A stretch of DNA of 64,000 bases from an uncultured Ruminococcus sp. (GTDB lineage: Bacteria > Bacillota > Clostridia > Oscillospirales > Ruminococcaceae). Positions 39,878-48,522 of the stretch are shown in pieces. Below the pieces are notes generated by a model that was given only the letters and a program-made list of their open reading frames with translations, did no database searches and was not told the origin of the DNA. The position numbers were made by a program, and so were the translations under genes. Position 1 is the stretch's first letter; each line of letters opens with the position of its first letter. The stretch is from the NCBI GenBank assembly GCA_949291125.1, contig CASEUJ010000016.1, positions 1-64,000 of the forward strand, given 5' to 3'.

Positions 39878-41383
39878 ATGAACAAGTTAAAAAGAACACT
39901 GGCTCTGATGGCTGCTCTTGCAATGACTGCAACTGCATTTGTTGGCTGCGGCGGCGATGATTCTAGCAGCGAATCTTCTTCTCAGGCAGAAACTTCTGCG
40001 ACTGAAGAGAGCCCAAGTGACTCTGAGTCTGAGTCTGAGTCTGAGTCTGAGTCTGAATCTGAAGGCGGCGAAACTGCTGGCGTACCGACTCCGGATGGCA
40101 CTCTGGGCGACGATGATGACACGCTGAGCATCCTGTGCTGGACTGACACTGACCTGAACGCAATGTTCGAAGTAACATCTGCACAGAATCCGACTTATGT
40201 AAACGTAGGTTCTGGCGGTACTGAGGCTTCTGAGCAGTACATCCAGTACTTCTCCTCTGGTGAAGACTGCGACCTGTTCATCTGCGATGCTGACTGGGTA
40301 ATGAGCTATGAGAATAATGATGAGTATTCTGCTCCGCTATCTGCTCTGGGCATCACAGAAGATATGTACAGCGATGCTTATAGCTACACTGTAGCAATGG
40401 GTAAGGATGCAAACGGCGTTTTGAAGGGTGCTTCTTGGCAGGCAGCAGCAGGCGGTTATGCATACCGTGCTGACCTGGCTGAAGAATATCTGGGCGTTAC
40501 ATCTCCGGATGAGATGCAGGCTAAGATTGGTGACTGGGACAGCTTCTGGGCAACGGCTGCTGAAGTATATGAGGCTTCTGACGGCGTAACCGCTATGGCT
40601 GACACCATCGCTGGCGTATGGCGTGCATATTCTGCAGGTAACAGAACTTCTGCATGGGTTGATGACAGCAACACTTTCCAGACAGATGCTGCTGTAACTG
40701 ACTTCATCGACATGATCAAGACTAACGTAGATGCTGGCTATGTAAATCCGAACATTGAACAGTGGACAAACGACTGGTATGCAATTGGCTTTGCAACTGG
40801 AAGCCTGGCAAACAATACCATGGGTTACTTCTTCCCGTCGTGGTCTCTGACTGCTACTGGTCAGTTGGCTTCTGCTGAGGGCTATGTTGCTCCGAACCCG
40901 GATGAAGGCATTGAGGAATCTTGGAACGATGTTGGAACCAGCGGCGAGTATGCATTTACTGTAGGTCCGACTGGTTGGTTCTGGGGCGGCTCTTGGCTGT
41001 GCGTATCCCCGAACTGCAATAGCGCAACACAGGCTGCACAGTTTGTATATGACATGACCATTAACCCGGATACCATGAAGCAGTACGCGCTGAACCACAG
41101 TGACTTTGTAAACAACAAAACCGTTATGGAAGAAGTTGTTGCAGAGGGCGCAAACAGTAATGATCTGTTCCGCGATGGTCAGGATCAGTTTGCTGTACTG
41201 GCAGATTCTGCTGAGACCATCAACCTCGATGGTATCGCAGGCGCAAGTGATGGTACGATCAACACAGACTTCGTTGACGCTGTAACGGCTTATGCGAAGG
41301 GCGATGTAGCCAGCGCAGATGATTGCATGACTGAGTTCAAGCTTTCTGTAGCTGAGCACTTGCCGGATGTAACTGTACAGTAA
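39878..41383 (+). CDS. Sugar ABC importer, solute-binding lipoprotein
   Basis: A 501-residue extracellular binding protein. The signal peptide ends at a lipobox (TAFVGCGG), so the mature Cys24 or so is lipid-anchored. A Ser/Glu linker with a simple (Ser-Glu) repeat follows (about 30-65). The rest is a cluster B/D-type oligosaccharide binder rich in Trp, Tyr and Asp (for example WQAAAGGYAYRADLAEEYLG, WFWGGSWLCVSP), fitting carbohydrate binding by aromatic stacking. Start at 39878 follows AAGGAGG. First gene of a three-gene importer. The codon bias (GCT/TCT, GTA) is strongest here in the window, suggesting high expression. Ligand unknown; a plant oligosaccharide is likely. Confidence 0.92.
   Translation: MNKLKRTLALMAALAMTATAFVGCGGDDSSSESSSQAETSATEESPSDSESESESESESESEGGETAGVPTPDGTLGDDDDTLSILCWTDTDLNAMFEVTSAQNPTYVNVGSGGTEASEQYIQYFSSGEDCDLFICDADWVMSYENNDEYSAPLSALGITEDMYSDAYSYTVAMGKDANGVLKGASWQAAAGGYAYRADLAEEYLGVTSPDEMQAKIGDWDSFWATAAEVYEASDGVTAMADTIAGVWRAYSAGNRTSAWVDDSNTFQTDAAVTDFIDMIKTNVDAGYVNPNIEQWTNDWYAIGFATGSLANNTMGYFFPSWSLTATGQLASAEGYVAPNPDEGIEESWNDVGTSGEYAFTVGPTGWFWGGSWLCVSPNCNSATQAAQFVYDMTINPDTMKQYALNHSDFVNNKTVMEEVVAEGANSNDLFRDGQDQFAVLADSAETINLDGIAGASDGTINTDFVDAVTAYAKGDVASADDCMTEFKLSVAEHLPDVTVQ
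40022..40063 (+). repeat. Hexanucleotide tandem repeat in the binding-protein linker
   Basis: Seven copies of TCTGAG/TCTGAA in frame, coding for repeated Ser-Glu. Copy number can change by slippage without breaking the frame, altering the linker between membrane anchor and ligand domain. Confidence 0.9.
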
Positions 41384-41441
41384 TTGTGTGAACATTTGTT
41401 GATACATGATATTGAACTTTACATTTTTATGATGAATATAT

Positions 41442-41472
41442 TGCCTATAGGGGCAAATGTGTCTCTATAGGC
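41442..41472 (+). promoter_or_regulatory. Intra-operon hairpin after the binding-protein gene
   Basis: TGCCTATAG (41442-41450) pairs exactly with CTATAGGCA (41464-41472), with no T-run. Such hairpins between binding protein and permease genes usually protect the upstream mRNA, giving more binding protein than permease. Confidence 0.65.
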
Positions 41473-41530
41473 ATATGTTCGTTATAAATCTCTTACTATT
41501 CTACTGAATTTTTGAAAGGGTGATTACGAA

Positions 41531-42613
41531 ATGGCAACAACGGCAACGACCCGTATCAAGTCAGTAAGTTATGCCAAGTACGGGTATATTTTCATCCTGC
41601 CGTTCTTTCTGGTTTATTGCTTTTTTCAGATTTGGCCTTTGATTAACACCTTTATCCTGAGCTTCCAGGGCAATGGCGCACAGACTGGCGAATGGGTTGG
41701 CTTTGATAACTACAATACGATCCTCTTTGCCACGCAGGATGATTTTAGCGCTTATGCTGTTGCAAAGAGCTTCCGTGAGGGACTGTATAATACAGTTATC
41801 CTCTGGGTGGGTAACTTCATCCCCCAAATCCTTCTCTCCCTGCTGTTGGCAGTATGGTTTACGGATTCGAAGCTCCACATCCCTGGCAAGGGCTTTTTTA
41901 AGGTTGTTATGTATCTGCCGAACATCATCACGGCAGTATCCGTTGCATCTCTGTACTTACAGCTGATCTCCAACCAGACGACCAGTGCAGTGAATGCATT
42001 CCTGATCGACGCTGGCTACATCGACGTAAAGAATCCGGTACAGTTTGAGGGCGCAAAGGCCTTTACGTTCCAGGTATTCGGCGGCGGTGCCGGCTGGTCT
42101 CGTGGTATTGTAATGTTCATCCAGACCTGGATGTGGTTTGGTAACACCATGATCATGATGATGTCCGGTATTTTGGGTATTAACCCGTCTCTGTTTGAAG
42201 CAGCCGCCATTGACGGCGCCACCAGCGGCCAGACCCTACGTCGGGTAACTCTGCCGCTGCTGCGTCCGATGGTTGTATATACGCTGATTACTTCCATGAT
42301 TGGTGGTCTTCAGATGTTTGACATACCGTATCTGTACCACTCAGCACCTGGACAGACCACAGGTCTTCCGAACTTGAGCACTGTTGCAGTCTTCGTATAT
42401 AGCAATTTCCACGTTGCCAATATGGAGAATGTACGCTATGGCTATGCAGGCGCAGCTTCTATTATTCTCTTTATTATTACGGTGATCTTAGGATCGATTG
42501 TATTCCGTATTAATCGGGATGATGATGAACACCGGAAGAAGAAGGAACGTAAGGCTTTGATCAAGGAAAACAAGCGCCTGATGAGGCTGGAGAAACAGGG
42601 AGGTGTTCTGTAA
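41531..42613 (+). CDS. Sugar ABC importer permease, MalF/LplB type
   Basis: A 360-residue inner membrane permease with six helices. The first lies at about 18-38 (YIFILPFFLVYCFFQIWPL). The ATPase-contact loop is present as EAAAIDGATSGQTLRRVTLPLLRP. A charged C-terminal tail (about 325-360, Lys/Arg/Glu) extends into the cytosol. AAAGGGTGATT lies upstream of ATG 41531. It stops exactly where the next permease begins (TAATG). Probably pairs with that permease and borrows a general MsmX-like ATPase encoded elsewhere. Confidence 0.94.
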   Translation: MATTATTRIKSVSYAKYGYIFILPFFLVYCFFQIWPLINTFILSFQGNGAQTGEWVGFDNYNTILFATQDDFSAYAVAKSFREGLYNTVILWVGNFIPQILLSLLLAVWFTDSKLHIPGKGFFKVVMYLPNIITAVSVASLYLQLISNQTTSAVNAFLIDAGYIDVKNPVQFEGAKAFTFQVFGGGAGWSRGIVMFIQTWMWFGNTMIMMMSGILGINPSLFEAAAIDGATSGQTLRRVTLPLLRPMVVYTLITSMIGGLQMFDIPYLYHSAPGQTTGLPNLSTVAVFVYSNFHVANMENVRYGYAGAASIILFIITVILGSIVFRINRDDDEHRKKKERKALIKENKRLMRLEKQGGVL

Positions 42614-43488
42614 TGGAAAATGTCGGTGTTTCTCAGAATTATATGCTGAAACAGCGTATCAAATCTGGTGTATATTTCATCATTTGCCTGATTATCGTCT
42701 TGATCTGTCTGGTACCGCTTTTGCTGTTGATTCTGAATGCCACTCGTACGCATAACGAGTTGATTCAGAAGCCGTTATCCCTGATTCCGGGTAGTGCCCT
42801 TATTGATAACATTAAGGCAATCACAACCCAGTATACCAACTGGAATGTTTGGAGAGGTTATGTGAACTCTCTGTTCGTTGCTGGTGGCTCTACGATCCTG
42901 ACGGTGTTCTTCTCGTCCATGACAGCCTATGGTCTGACGGTCTATAACTTCAAGATTCGGGATGGCGCTTATGCCTTCATTCTTGCGGTTATGATGATTC
43001 CGATCCAGGTTACTTCTACTGGTTTCGTACAGTTCATGGTAGGAACTCTGGGTCTGGCGGACTCTTACATTCCGCTGATCGTTCCAGCAATTGCAGCACC
43101 TGCGATTGTATTCTATATGCGTCAGTACATGAAGTCGTCTTTCCCGCTGGATATTGTAGAGGCGGCACGTATTGATGGATGTAACGAGTTCCGTACTTTC
43201 CTTTCTATTGCGATCCCTATGATGAAGCCGGCGATCGCAGTACAGGCGATTTTCGCATTCGTACAGAACTGGAACAACTACTATACACAGAACATGATCT
43301 TGCTGGCGAATTCGAATAAATTTACAATGCCGATGATGGTACAGAAGGTCGTAAATGTGGATAAGAACATCAACCTCGGTGCAAGATATGCAGCGATTGC
43401 GCTTTCGATCATTCCGATTGTAATCGTTTATCTCTGCCTGTCGCGTTTTATCGTTGGCGGCGTTGCACTTGGTGGTGTCAAGGAATAA
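42613..43488 (+). CDS. Sugar ABC importer permease, MalG type
   Basis: A 291-residue permease with six helices. Family features are the N-terminal helix (YFIICLIIVLICLVPLLLLIL) followed by TRTHNEL and the ATPase-contact loop EAARIDGCNEFRTFLSIAIPMMKPA. The C-terminus RFIVGGVALGGVKE is typical. It overlaps the previous gene by 1 bp. The operon ends here with a terminator and carries no ATPase gene, as is common for carbohydrate importers of this class in Firmicutes. Confidence 0.94.
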   Translation: MENVGVSQNYMLKQRIKSGVYFIICLIIVLICLVPLLLLILNATRTHNELIQKPLSLIPGSALIDNIKAITTQYTNWNVWRGYVNSLFVAGGSTILTVFFSSMTAYGLTVYNFKIRDGAYAFILAVMMIPIQVTSTGFVQFMVGTLGLADSYIPLIVPAIAAPAIVFYMRQYMKSSFPLDIVEAARIDGCNEFRTFLSIAIPMMKPAIAVQAIFAFVQNWNNYYTQNMILLANSNKFTMPMMVQKVVNVDKNINLGARYAAIALSIIPIVIVYLCLSRFIVGGVALGGVKE

Positions 43489-43519
43489 GGATACAAGGTT
43501 ACTTGATCTGATAAAAAAA

Positions 43520-43552
43520 GACCGTGGCGAAGAAAGCTGCGGTCATTTTTTT
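43520..43552 (+). terminator. Terminator of the ABC importer operon
   Basis: GACCGTGGC (43520-43528) pairs with GCTGCGGTC (43536-43544, with G-U pairs), followed by a T-run at 43546-43552. Confidence 0.8.
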
Positions 43553-43586
43553 GTCAATTTCCCGGAAATGATGCAGACAACAAAAT

Positions 43587-43619
43587 CACCCTGACAGTAC
43601 CATGCAGACTGTCAGGGTG
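43587..43619 (-). terminator. Terminator of the lgt-folD unit
   Basis: CACCCTGACAGT (43587-43598) pairs exactly with ACTGTCAGGGTG (43608-43619). On the minus strand it is followed by ATTTTGTTG. Confidence 0.8.
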
Positions 43620-43645
43620 ATTGAATTTGTATCTAAGATGAAATC

Positions 43646-44500
43646 TTATTTCGGACGCTTCAGCTCAGCTGCATGGAGCGTATTTTTCATCAGCATCGTG
43701 ATCGTCATCGGCCCGACGCCGCCAGGAACGGGGGTGATAAAACTTGTCTTTGGTTCAACATCCGCAAAATCTACGTCACCACAAAGTTTTCCATTTTCAT
43801 CGTGATTCATGCCGACATCAATGACAATTGCGCCTTCTTTCACCATATTCGCAGTAATGAAGTCTGCCTTTCCGACCGCACTTACCAGAATGTCTGCGGA
43901 GGCGCAGATTTCTGCAAGATTTTTCGTATGAGAATGACAGATCGTTACGGTTGCGTTCCGATGTAAGAGCAGCATTGCCATTGGCTTTCCGACAATATTG
44001 CTGCGCCCCACAACGACACAGTACTTGCCATCAATAGAAACACCTGTGCTGTCGATGAGTTCCATGACGCCGGCTGGTGTGCAGGGGAGAAAGTCATAGT
44101 CACCTATCATGATCTTGCCCACATTGATTGGATGGAACGCATCCACATCCTTTTCTGGTGAGATCGTGTGAATCACAGTCTGTTCGTCGATATGATCTGG
44201 AAGCGGAAGCTGTACTAGAATGCCGTGTACTTTGTTGTCCTTGTTGAGTACACCGATCAGATCGAGCAATTGTTCTTGTGTGTAGTTTTCACTAAGTTTG
44301 TATTCAAATGCATGGAAACCAAGCTCTTCACATGCCTTTTGTTTATTACGGACATAGATTTGTGAAGCAGGATCGTTGCCCACCAGAATGACGGCGAGTC
44401 CCGGCTGAATGCCGCAGTCTTCTCGCAGCGCAAGCGCTTTTTCGCGGATCTCCGCACGCAGTGATGTAGATACTGCTTTTCCTGAAATTAGTTTTCCCAT
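43646..44500 (-). CDS. folD: Bifunctional methylenetetrahydrofolate dehydrogenase/cyclohydrolase
   Basis: A 284-residue cytosolic folate enzyme giving 10-formyl-THF from methylene-THF. Conserved blocks: LAVILVGNDPASQIYVRNKQKA (catalytic Lys in VRNK), GILVQLPLPDHI, the NADP-site VVGRSNIVGKP, and FITPVPGGVGPMTITMLM at the end. Length is standard. It lies 5 bp downstream of lgt on the minus strand, so the two are co-transcribed. Start ATG follows AAAAGGAGT at the end of the lgt gene. Confidence 0.97.
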   Translation of the reverse strand: MGKLISGKAVSTSLRAEIREKALALREDCGIQPGLAVILVGNDPASQIYVRNKQKACEELGFHAFEYKLSENYTQEQLLDLIGVLNKDNKVHGILVQLPLPDHIDEQTVIHTISPEKDVDAFHPINVGKIMIGDYDFLPCTPAGVMELIDSTGVSIDGKYCVVVGRSNIVGKPMAMLLLHRNATVTICHSHTKNLAEICASADILVSAVGKADFITANMVKEGAIVIDVGMNHDENGKLCGDVDFADVEPKTSFITPVPGGVGPMTITMLMKNTLHAAELKRPK

Positions 44501-44505
44501 ACCAA

Positions 44506-45654
44506 TTACTCCTTTTCTGTAGAATCTGATGCATTTGACTGTGCTGTATCAGATGTTGTGGTATCATCCAATAATGTGGCATCTTCTTTTGGTTCAGAGG
44601 AAGTGTTTTCTGTTACTGTGGTGTCCGTGTCTGCGTCTGCTTTTGTTTCCGTATCTGCTGTTATATCTGTATCAAGATTGAACAGTGATGTTGAAATTTT
44701 CTTTCCTTCTGCGGCAGCGGCCAAGATACGTTTGGATTCCGCCGTATCTTTGTACATGTGGTAGTCGCTGCCCATGCGTTTGATTTTTGTTCCAATCACA
44801 ATTTGAAGAAGGATGGACAAAATGACGCATATAATTGCCAGCATCTGCGAAATTCGCACATTGCCAATGACAAGGCTGTCGGTACGTAGACCTTCAACAA
44901 AGGCACGCTCTAAACCATACCAACCAATATAGATGAGAAAGATTTGTCCGTCAAAACGTCGGATCTTTTTTGCAAAAAGCGCCAACAGCACAAACCCTAA
45001 TAGACACCAGAATGATTCATAGAGAAAGCAAGGATGTACCGGCTGAGATGCATCCAGCGGTACGCCGAAGTTTAGATAGTATGATGTGTTGGGGTAGCTG
45101 TAGGTGATCCAATCTTGAATGCGTCCGCCGGACATACCAAAGATGCTGTCGGTATTGGTGCCAAATGCTTCCTGGTTGAAAAAGTTGCCCCAGCGTCCGA
45201 TACCTTGCCCAAGCAGAAAGCCAATCCCAACAATATCCAAAAGCGGCAGAATTCGCACATGGCGAAGTTTTGCTACCAGACACCCAACGGCGAGTGCACC
45301 AATAATGCCACCATAGATTGCAAGACCTCCTTCTCGGATTGAGAAGATGCTTTTCCAATCATCTGCATAGTTCTCCCAATTCAGAAGCACGTAATAGGCA
45401 CGTGCGCCGATGATCGCACCAATAATACCACCGATCACAGCATCCAGTACGCCATCTGGATGAAGACCATATTGCTTGACTTGGGTAAAAGCATACACCA
45501 TGGCGAGAATCAATCCCAGTGTAATAAGAATGCCATACCATTGAATGGAGATGTTGCCGATCTGAAATGCTGTACTGTTGACAGTGATGTCGATCCCCAG
45601 TTTTGGAAACACGATCTGATTGTATTCGAGCGTGCCAATTGTTTCTGTACCCAT
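44506..45654 (-). CDS. lgt: Prolipoprotein diacylglyceryl transferase with long C-terminal tail
   Basis: A 382-residue membrane enzyme that adds diacylglycerol to the lipobox cysteine. Seven helices; the Lgt signature GQGIGRWGNFFNQEAFG and the catalytic-region HPCFLYE are both present, along with REGGLAIYGGIIG. The usual protein is about 270-300 residues; here an extra C-terminal 80 residues are rich in Asp, Thr, Ser and Glu (TADTETKADADTDTT and similar), probably a disordered cytosolic tail. It serves the lipoproteins of this genome (ApbE, the ABC binding protein). First gene of the lgt-folD unit; AGGAGGAGCGG-like site upstream. Confidence 0.95.
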   Translation of the reverse strand: MGTETIGTLEYNQIVFPKLGIDITVNSTAFQIGNISIQWYGILITLGLILAMVYAFTQVKQYGLHPDGVLDAVIGGIIGAIIGARAYYVLLNWENYADDWKSIFSIREGGLAIYGGIIGALAVGCLVAKLRHVRILPLLDIVGIGFLLGQGIGRWGNFFNQEAFGTNTDSIFGMSGGRIQDWITYSYPNTSYYLNFGVPLDASQPVHPCFLYESFWCLLGFVLLALFAKKIRRFDGQIFLIYIGWYGLERAFVEGLRTDSLVIGNVRISQMLAIICVILSILLQIVIGTKIKRMGSDYHMYKDTAESKRILAAAAEGKKISTSLFNLDTDITADTETKADADTDTTVTENTSSEPKEDATLLDDTTTSDTAQSNASDSTEKE

Positions 45655-45704
45655 AAGTAATGCTGCGGAAGAAAAATGGATATTGTTTCTTCCGCTCCTC
45701 CTTT

Positions 45705-46991
45705 TTAATTTTTAGATGGCGCTACAATGGAAAGCGTCATGCGAGAAATGTCCATTTGTTCCTGTAGGAAACGATTGCAGTCGGCAATTGTGACTTTGGA
45801 GAGAATTTCCATTGCTGCAAAAATATCGTAGCCTGCCATGTGTGCGTTAACCATGGCGTTTGCAACTTCAGAGACATTGTTCAGCAGCCGAATATATTTG
45901 CCATAGGTAGCACGTTGGTACTCTTCAAACAGGCTTTCATCAAGGCCGTTTTTCTGTGCATTTGTAATGGCATCTGTAATTCGCTGCCGAACCGCACGCG
46001 GATCTTTCGACTCACCACCGAAGATCAGCGTGAAGTAACCATCTCCACGGAACACTTCACTGGAAAAAGTAGAATTGATCAGACCGTCTTTGAGCATGGA
46101 CTGATAGAGTGGTGAAGAGCTGCCAGCGAGGATCTGGAGTACGAGGGCAGCCTCTGTTTCAGCACGCTGACCGGCATACCCGGATTCTGGCATGCACTTC
46201 ATTCCGAGATTGAACAGTGGCTGACCCACCGCAGCATTCTCAACGGATTCTGTACGCACAATATCTAGACTCTCCTCTGGGAAAACGGTTTCCAGTTTCT
46301 GATCTTCGCAGGGCTTGAGCAGTCGATCTGCGACTTCTAACACCTCATCTACTGTGCATTTTCCGGCAACGACGAGCACCATGTTGTGCAGGTTATAGAA
46401 GGTACGGTAGCAACGATAGAGTAAGTCAGCTGTGATCTGTGCAATGCTTTCAATTGTGCCGGCGATGTCGATTCGTACTGGATGCTTCTGATACAGACCG
46501 CAGAGCATCTGGAAAAAGACACGCCAGCCGGGATCGTCGTTGCACATCCGAATCTCCTGTCCGATGATACCCTGTTCTTTTGCGACACTCTCCGGAGTAA
46601 AATAGGGTGACTGTACAAAGGAGAGAAGGATCTCGAGGGAATCGCGGAAATTGTCGGAACAGCTGAAATAATAACAGGTTTTGTCGAATGAAGTATAGGC
46701 GTTAGCATTGGCGCCGGTTTTGGCATAGAGGTCAAAGACATCGGTGTCTTCATTTTCAAAGAGCTTGTGTTCCAAAAAGTGTGCAATTCCTTCCGGCACT
46801 GTGCAATAGTCGCTGTCAGAAGCTGTTTTGAATCGGGTGTTAATTGAGCCGTATTTTGTCCCGAAATAGGCTTCTGTCGTGCTGAATCCCTCCATTTCAT
46901 AGACCAGAATATCCAGACCGCTTTTGTGATGAATCATGGTATACTGGTCACCGGTCAGCGTGGAAGTGATAATTTCTCGTGTGGTTTCCAT
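45705..46991 (-). CDS. M16-family zinc peptidase, YmfH-like
   Basis: A 428-residue M16 (insulinase-like) peptidase subunit. The inverted zinc motif HFLEH is intact (EGIAHFLEHKLFENEDT, near residue 68), with the downstream Glu in the helix around residue 145. Two homologous halves are present. In Bacillus the paralogues YmfF and YmfH are adjacent; relatives are tied to peptide export or maturation and, in some genomes, to EF-P lysine modification. Start follows AGGAGGGA. It lies 12 bp after the partner gene on the same strand. An AIP-related role is possible but unsupported. Confidence 0.9.
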   Translation of the reverse strand: METTREIITSTLTGDQYTMIHHKSGLDILVYEMEGFSTTEAYFGTKYGSINTRFKTASDSDYCTVPEGIAHFLEHKLFENEDTDVFDLYAKTGANANAYTSFDKTCYYFSCSDNFRDSLEILLSFVQSPYFTPESVAKEQGIIGQEIRMCNDDPGWRVFFQMLCGLYQKHPVRIDIAGTIESIAQITADLLYRCYRTFYNLHNMVLVVAGKCTVDEVLEVADRLLKPCEDQKLETVFPEESLDIVRTESVENAAVGQPLFNLGMKCMPESGYAGQRAETEAALVLQILAGSSSPLYQSMLKDGLINSTFSSEVFRGDGYFTLIFGGESKDPRAVRQRITDAITNAQKNGLDESLFEEYQRATYGKYIRLLNNVSEVANAMVNAHMAGYDIFAAMEILSKVTIADCNRFLQEQMDISRMTLSIVAPSKN

Positions 46992-47003
46992 ATGCGTCCC
47001 TCC

Positions 47004-48269
47004 TTATTCGCTGCATTCCATGGTATAGATGGTGTCAAGCTGCATCGATTTTGCCGCCGCAATGATCTCTTCTTTTGTCACCTTCTGAAATTGTGTTTCT
47101 TCTTCCTGAGGCGTATGATCAGTCCCATAAGAAAGCTGAGTCAGATACCACCCGATATGAGAAGAGGGCGTATCTCCTACGCCGCAAAATGAATTATGCA
47201 GCGCCATACGGACGTTTTGGATCTCATCATCAGTGATATCGCCGTCACAAATGGCATGGAGCTGATCGAGAATGGCAGTTTTTGTTTTTTCAATGTTTGC
47301 GGTTTCAATGCCGCTGTCCACGAACAGTGTTTGTTTATATTCTGCATAATTTGCAGCACAGTAATAGCAAAGACTCATCTTTTCGCGCACGTTGGCAAAT
47401 AATTTAGAGCTTGGTGTTCCGCCGAGAATGAGCGATGCCATTTTTGTTGCATAGCGATTCTGGCTGGTCGTTTTCCATACCATGACCATTTTGCACTGAT
47501 TAACCGGAAGTGTTTCGCGAATAATGGCTGGCTCTGCTTTTACAGGACTCGGTGTCAGGAATGAAACCGGTGCAGTCGCCGCCCCCTTGAATGACTGAAA
47601 GACAGTGCGGAATTTATCTACGAGCGATGGCTTAGCCTGCGGTCCTACAAAGAAAATTTCTACTTTTGCTGTACACAACATATTCTGAAACGCTGCATAC
47701 ACACTGCCGGGTGTCAGTGCTTGTGCCTGCTTTCTGGTGCCGTAGAAGGAAAGTGCAGCCGGTTCGTCTTTGTATGCCGTCTTTTGCGCTTGACGAATAG
47801 CATACGTGCGTTTTTCATTGATTTCATTGTCAATCGCATCGAGAAGGTCTGCCTGTTTGACGCGGAACTCTTCTGCATCAAATGCGCCGTCTGTGACATT
47901 TGGCTTTTGCAAACAGTCGAGCATAATTTCTGTCAGCGTATCAAAAACTGCTTCGCCGTGCAGTGCATAGTTGTCTGCAATCGCTGAAGCACGCAGCGAG
48001 ATTATCTGAAGATCTCCCTGCTTGGAAACAGATGCGCTCAGGTTAGCATTGTAAAGCAAGTGCAGCTTGCGGTTCATGGCGGCATTTGTCGGATAGACCG
48101 CATTCGTCGAGGTGATCAGATCACCGGCAAGCGCGCATGCAGAGGCAGTTTCTGATGAAAGCGGCTGGAAGAAACAGATCCATAGTGTATTGGTCTTTTG
48201 TTTTGGATCAAGGATCTCAGAAAAACCGATGCGGTTTGAAAGCTGGATCCGCTTGTGCGAAATTGTCAT
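47004..48269 (-). CDS. M16-family peptidase-like protein lacking zinc motif, YmfF-like
   Basis: A 421-residue partner of the M16 peptidase downstream. It keeps the fold (FFQPLSSETASACALAGDLI at the N-terminus; the C-terminal KMVMVWKTTS, LGGTPSSKLFANVREKMSLCYY) but has no HxxEH motif, so it is not catalytic by itself, like the glycine-rich-loop subunit of mitochondrial processing peptidase and Bacillus YmfF. Start at 48269 follows GGAAAGGAC; longer in-frame readings are not supported. Probably forms a heterodimer with the active subunit. Confidence 0.87.
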   Translation of the reverse strand: MTISHKRIQLSNRIGFSEILDPKQKTNTLWICFFQPLSSETASACALAGDLITSTNAVYPTNAAMNRKLHLLYNANLSASVSKQGDLQIISLRASAIADNYALHGEAVFDTLTEIMLDCLQKPNVTDGAFDAEEFRVKQADLLDAIDNEINEKRTYAIRQAQKTAYKDEPAALSFYGTRKQAQALTPGSVYAAFQNMLCTAKVEIFFVGPQAKPSLVDKFRTVFQSFKGAATAPVSFLTPSPVKAEPAIIRETLPVNQCKMVMVWKTTSQNRYATKMASLILGGTPSSKLFANVREKMSLCYYCAANYAEYKQTLFVDSGIETANIEKTKTAILDQLHAICDGDITDDEIQNVRMALHNSFCGVGDTPSSHIGWYLTQLSYGTDHTPQEEETQFQKVTKEEIIAAAKSMQLDTIYTMECSE

Positions 48270-48476
48270 AAAATCGTCCTTTCCTGTGATGATTGGGGTA
48301 AAGCATGGTGGCTTTATGACTCCCTGAAAAATACAGCTAACTGGCAGTAATTTTTCAATTATGGTGTATGCCCGGAAATTGCAAGCATACAAACTTATTA
48401 TACCACAGATCAAATTGAAATGCTATCCTTTTCACCAAATTATCAAAAATTTTTTCCGGATCTGGGATGCCGCAAA

Positions 48477-48513
48477 AACCGGCTGTCAGAAGAAAACATT
48501 CCGACAGCCGGTT
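48477..48513 (-). terminator. Terminator of the GH5 gene
   Basis: AACCGGCTGTC (48477-48487) pairs exactly with GACAGCCGGTT (48503-48513). On the minus strand it is followed by TTTTTG. Confidence 0.85.
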
Positions 48514-48522
48514 TATGAGAAG

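Noticed and set aside
40019-40066. Regular repeat as a possible CRISPR array
   Set aside because: The units are contiguous hexamers in a coding frame with no spacers. No CRISPR repeats or cas genes were seen in the window.
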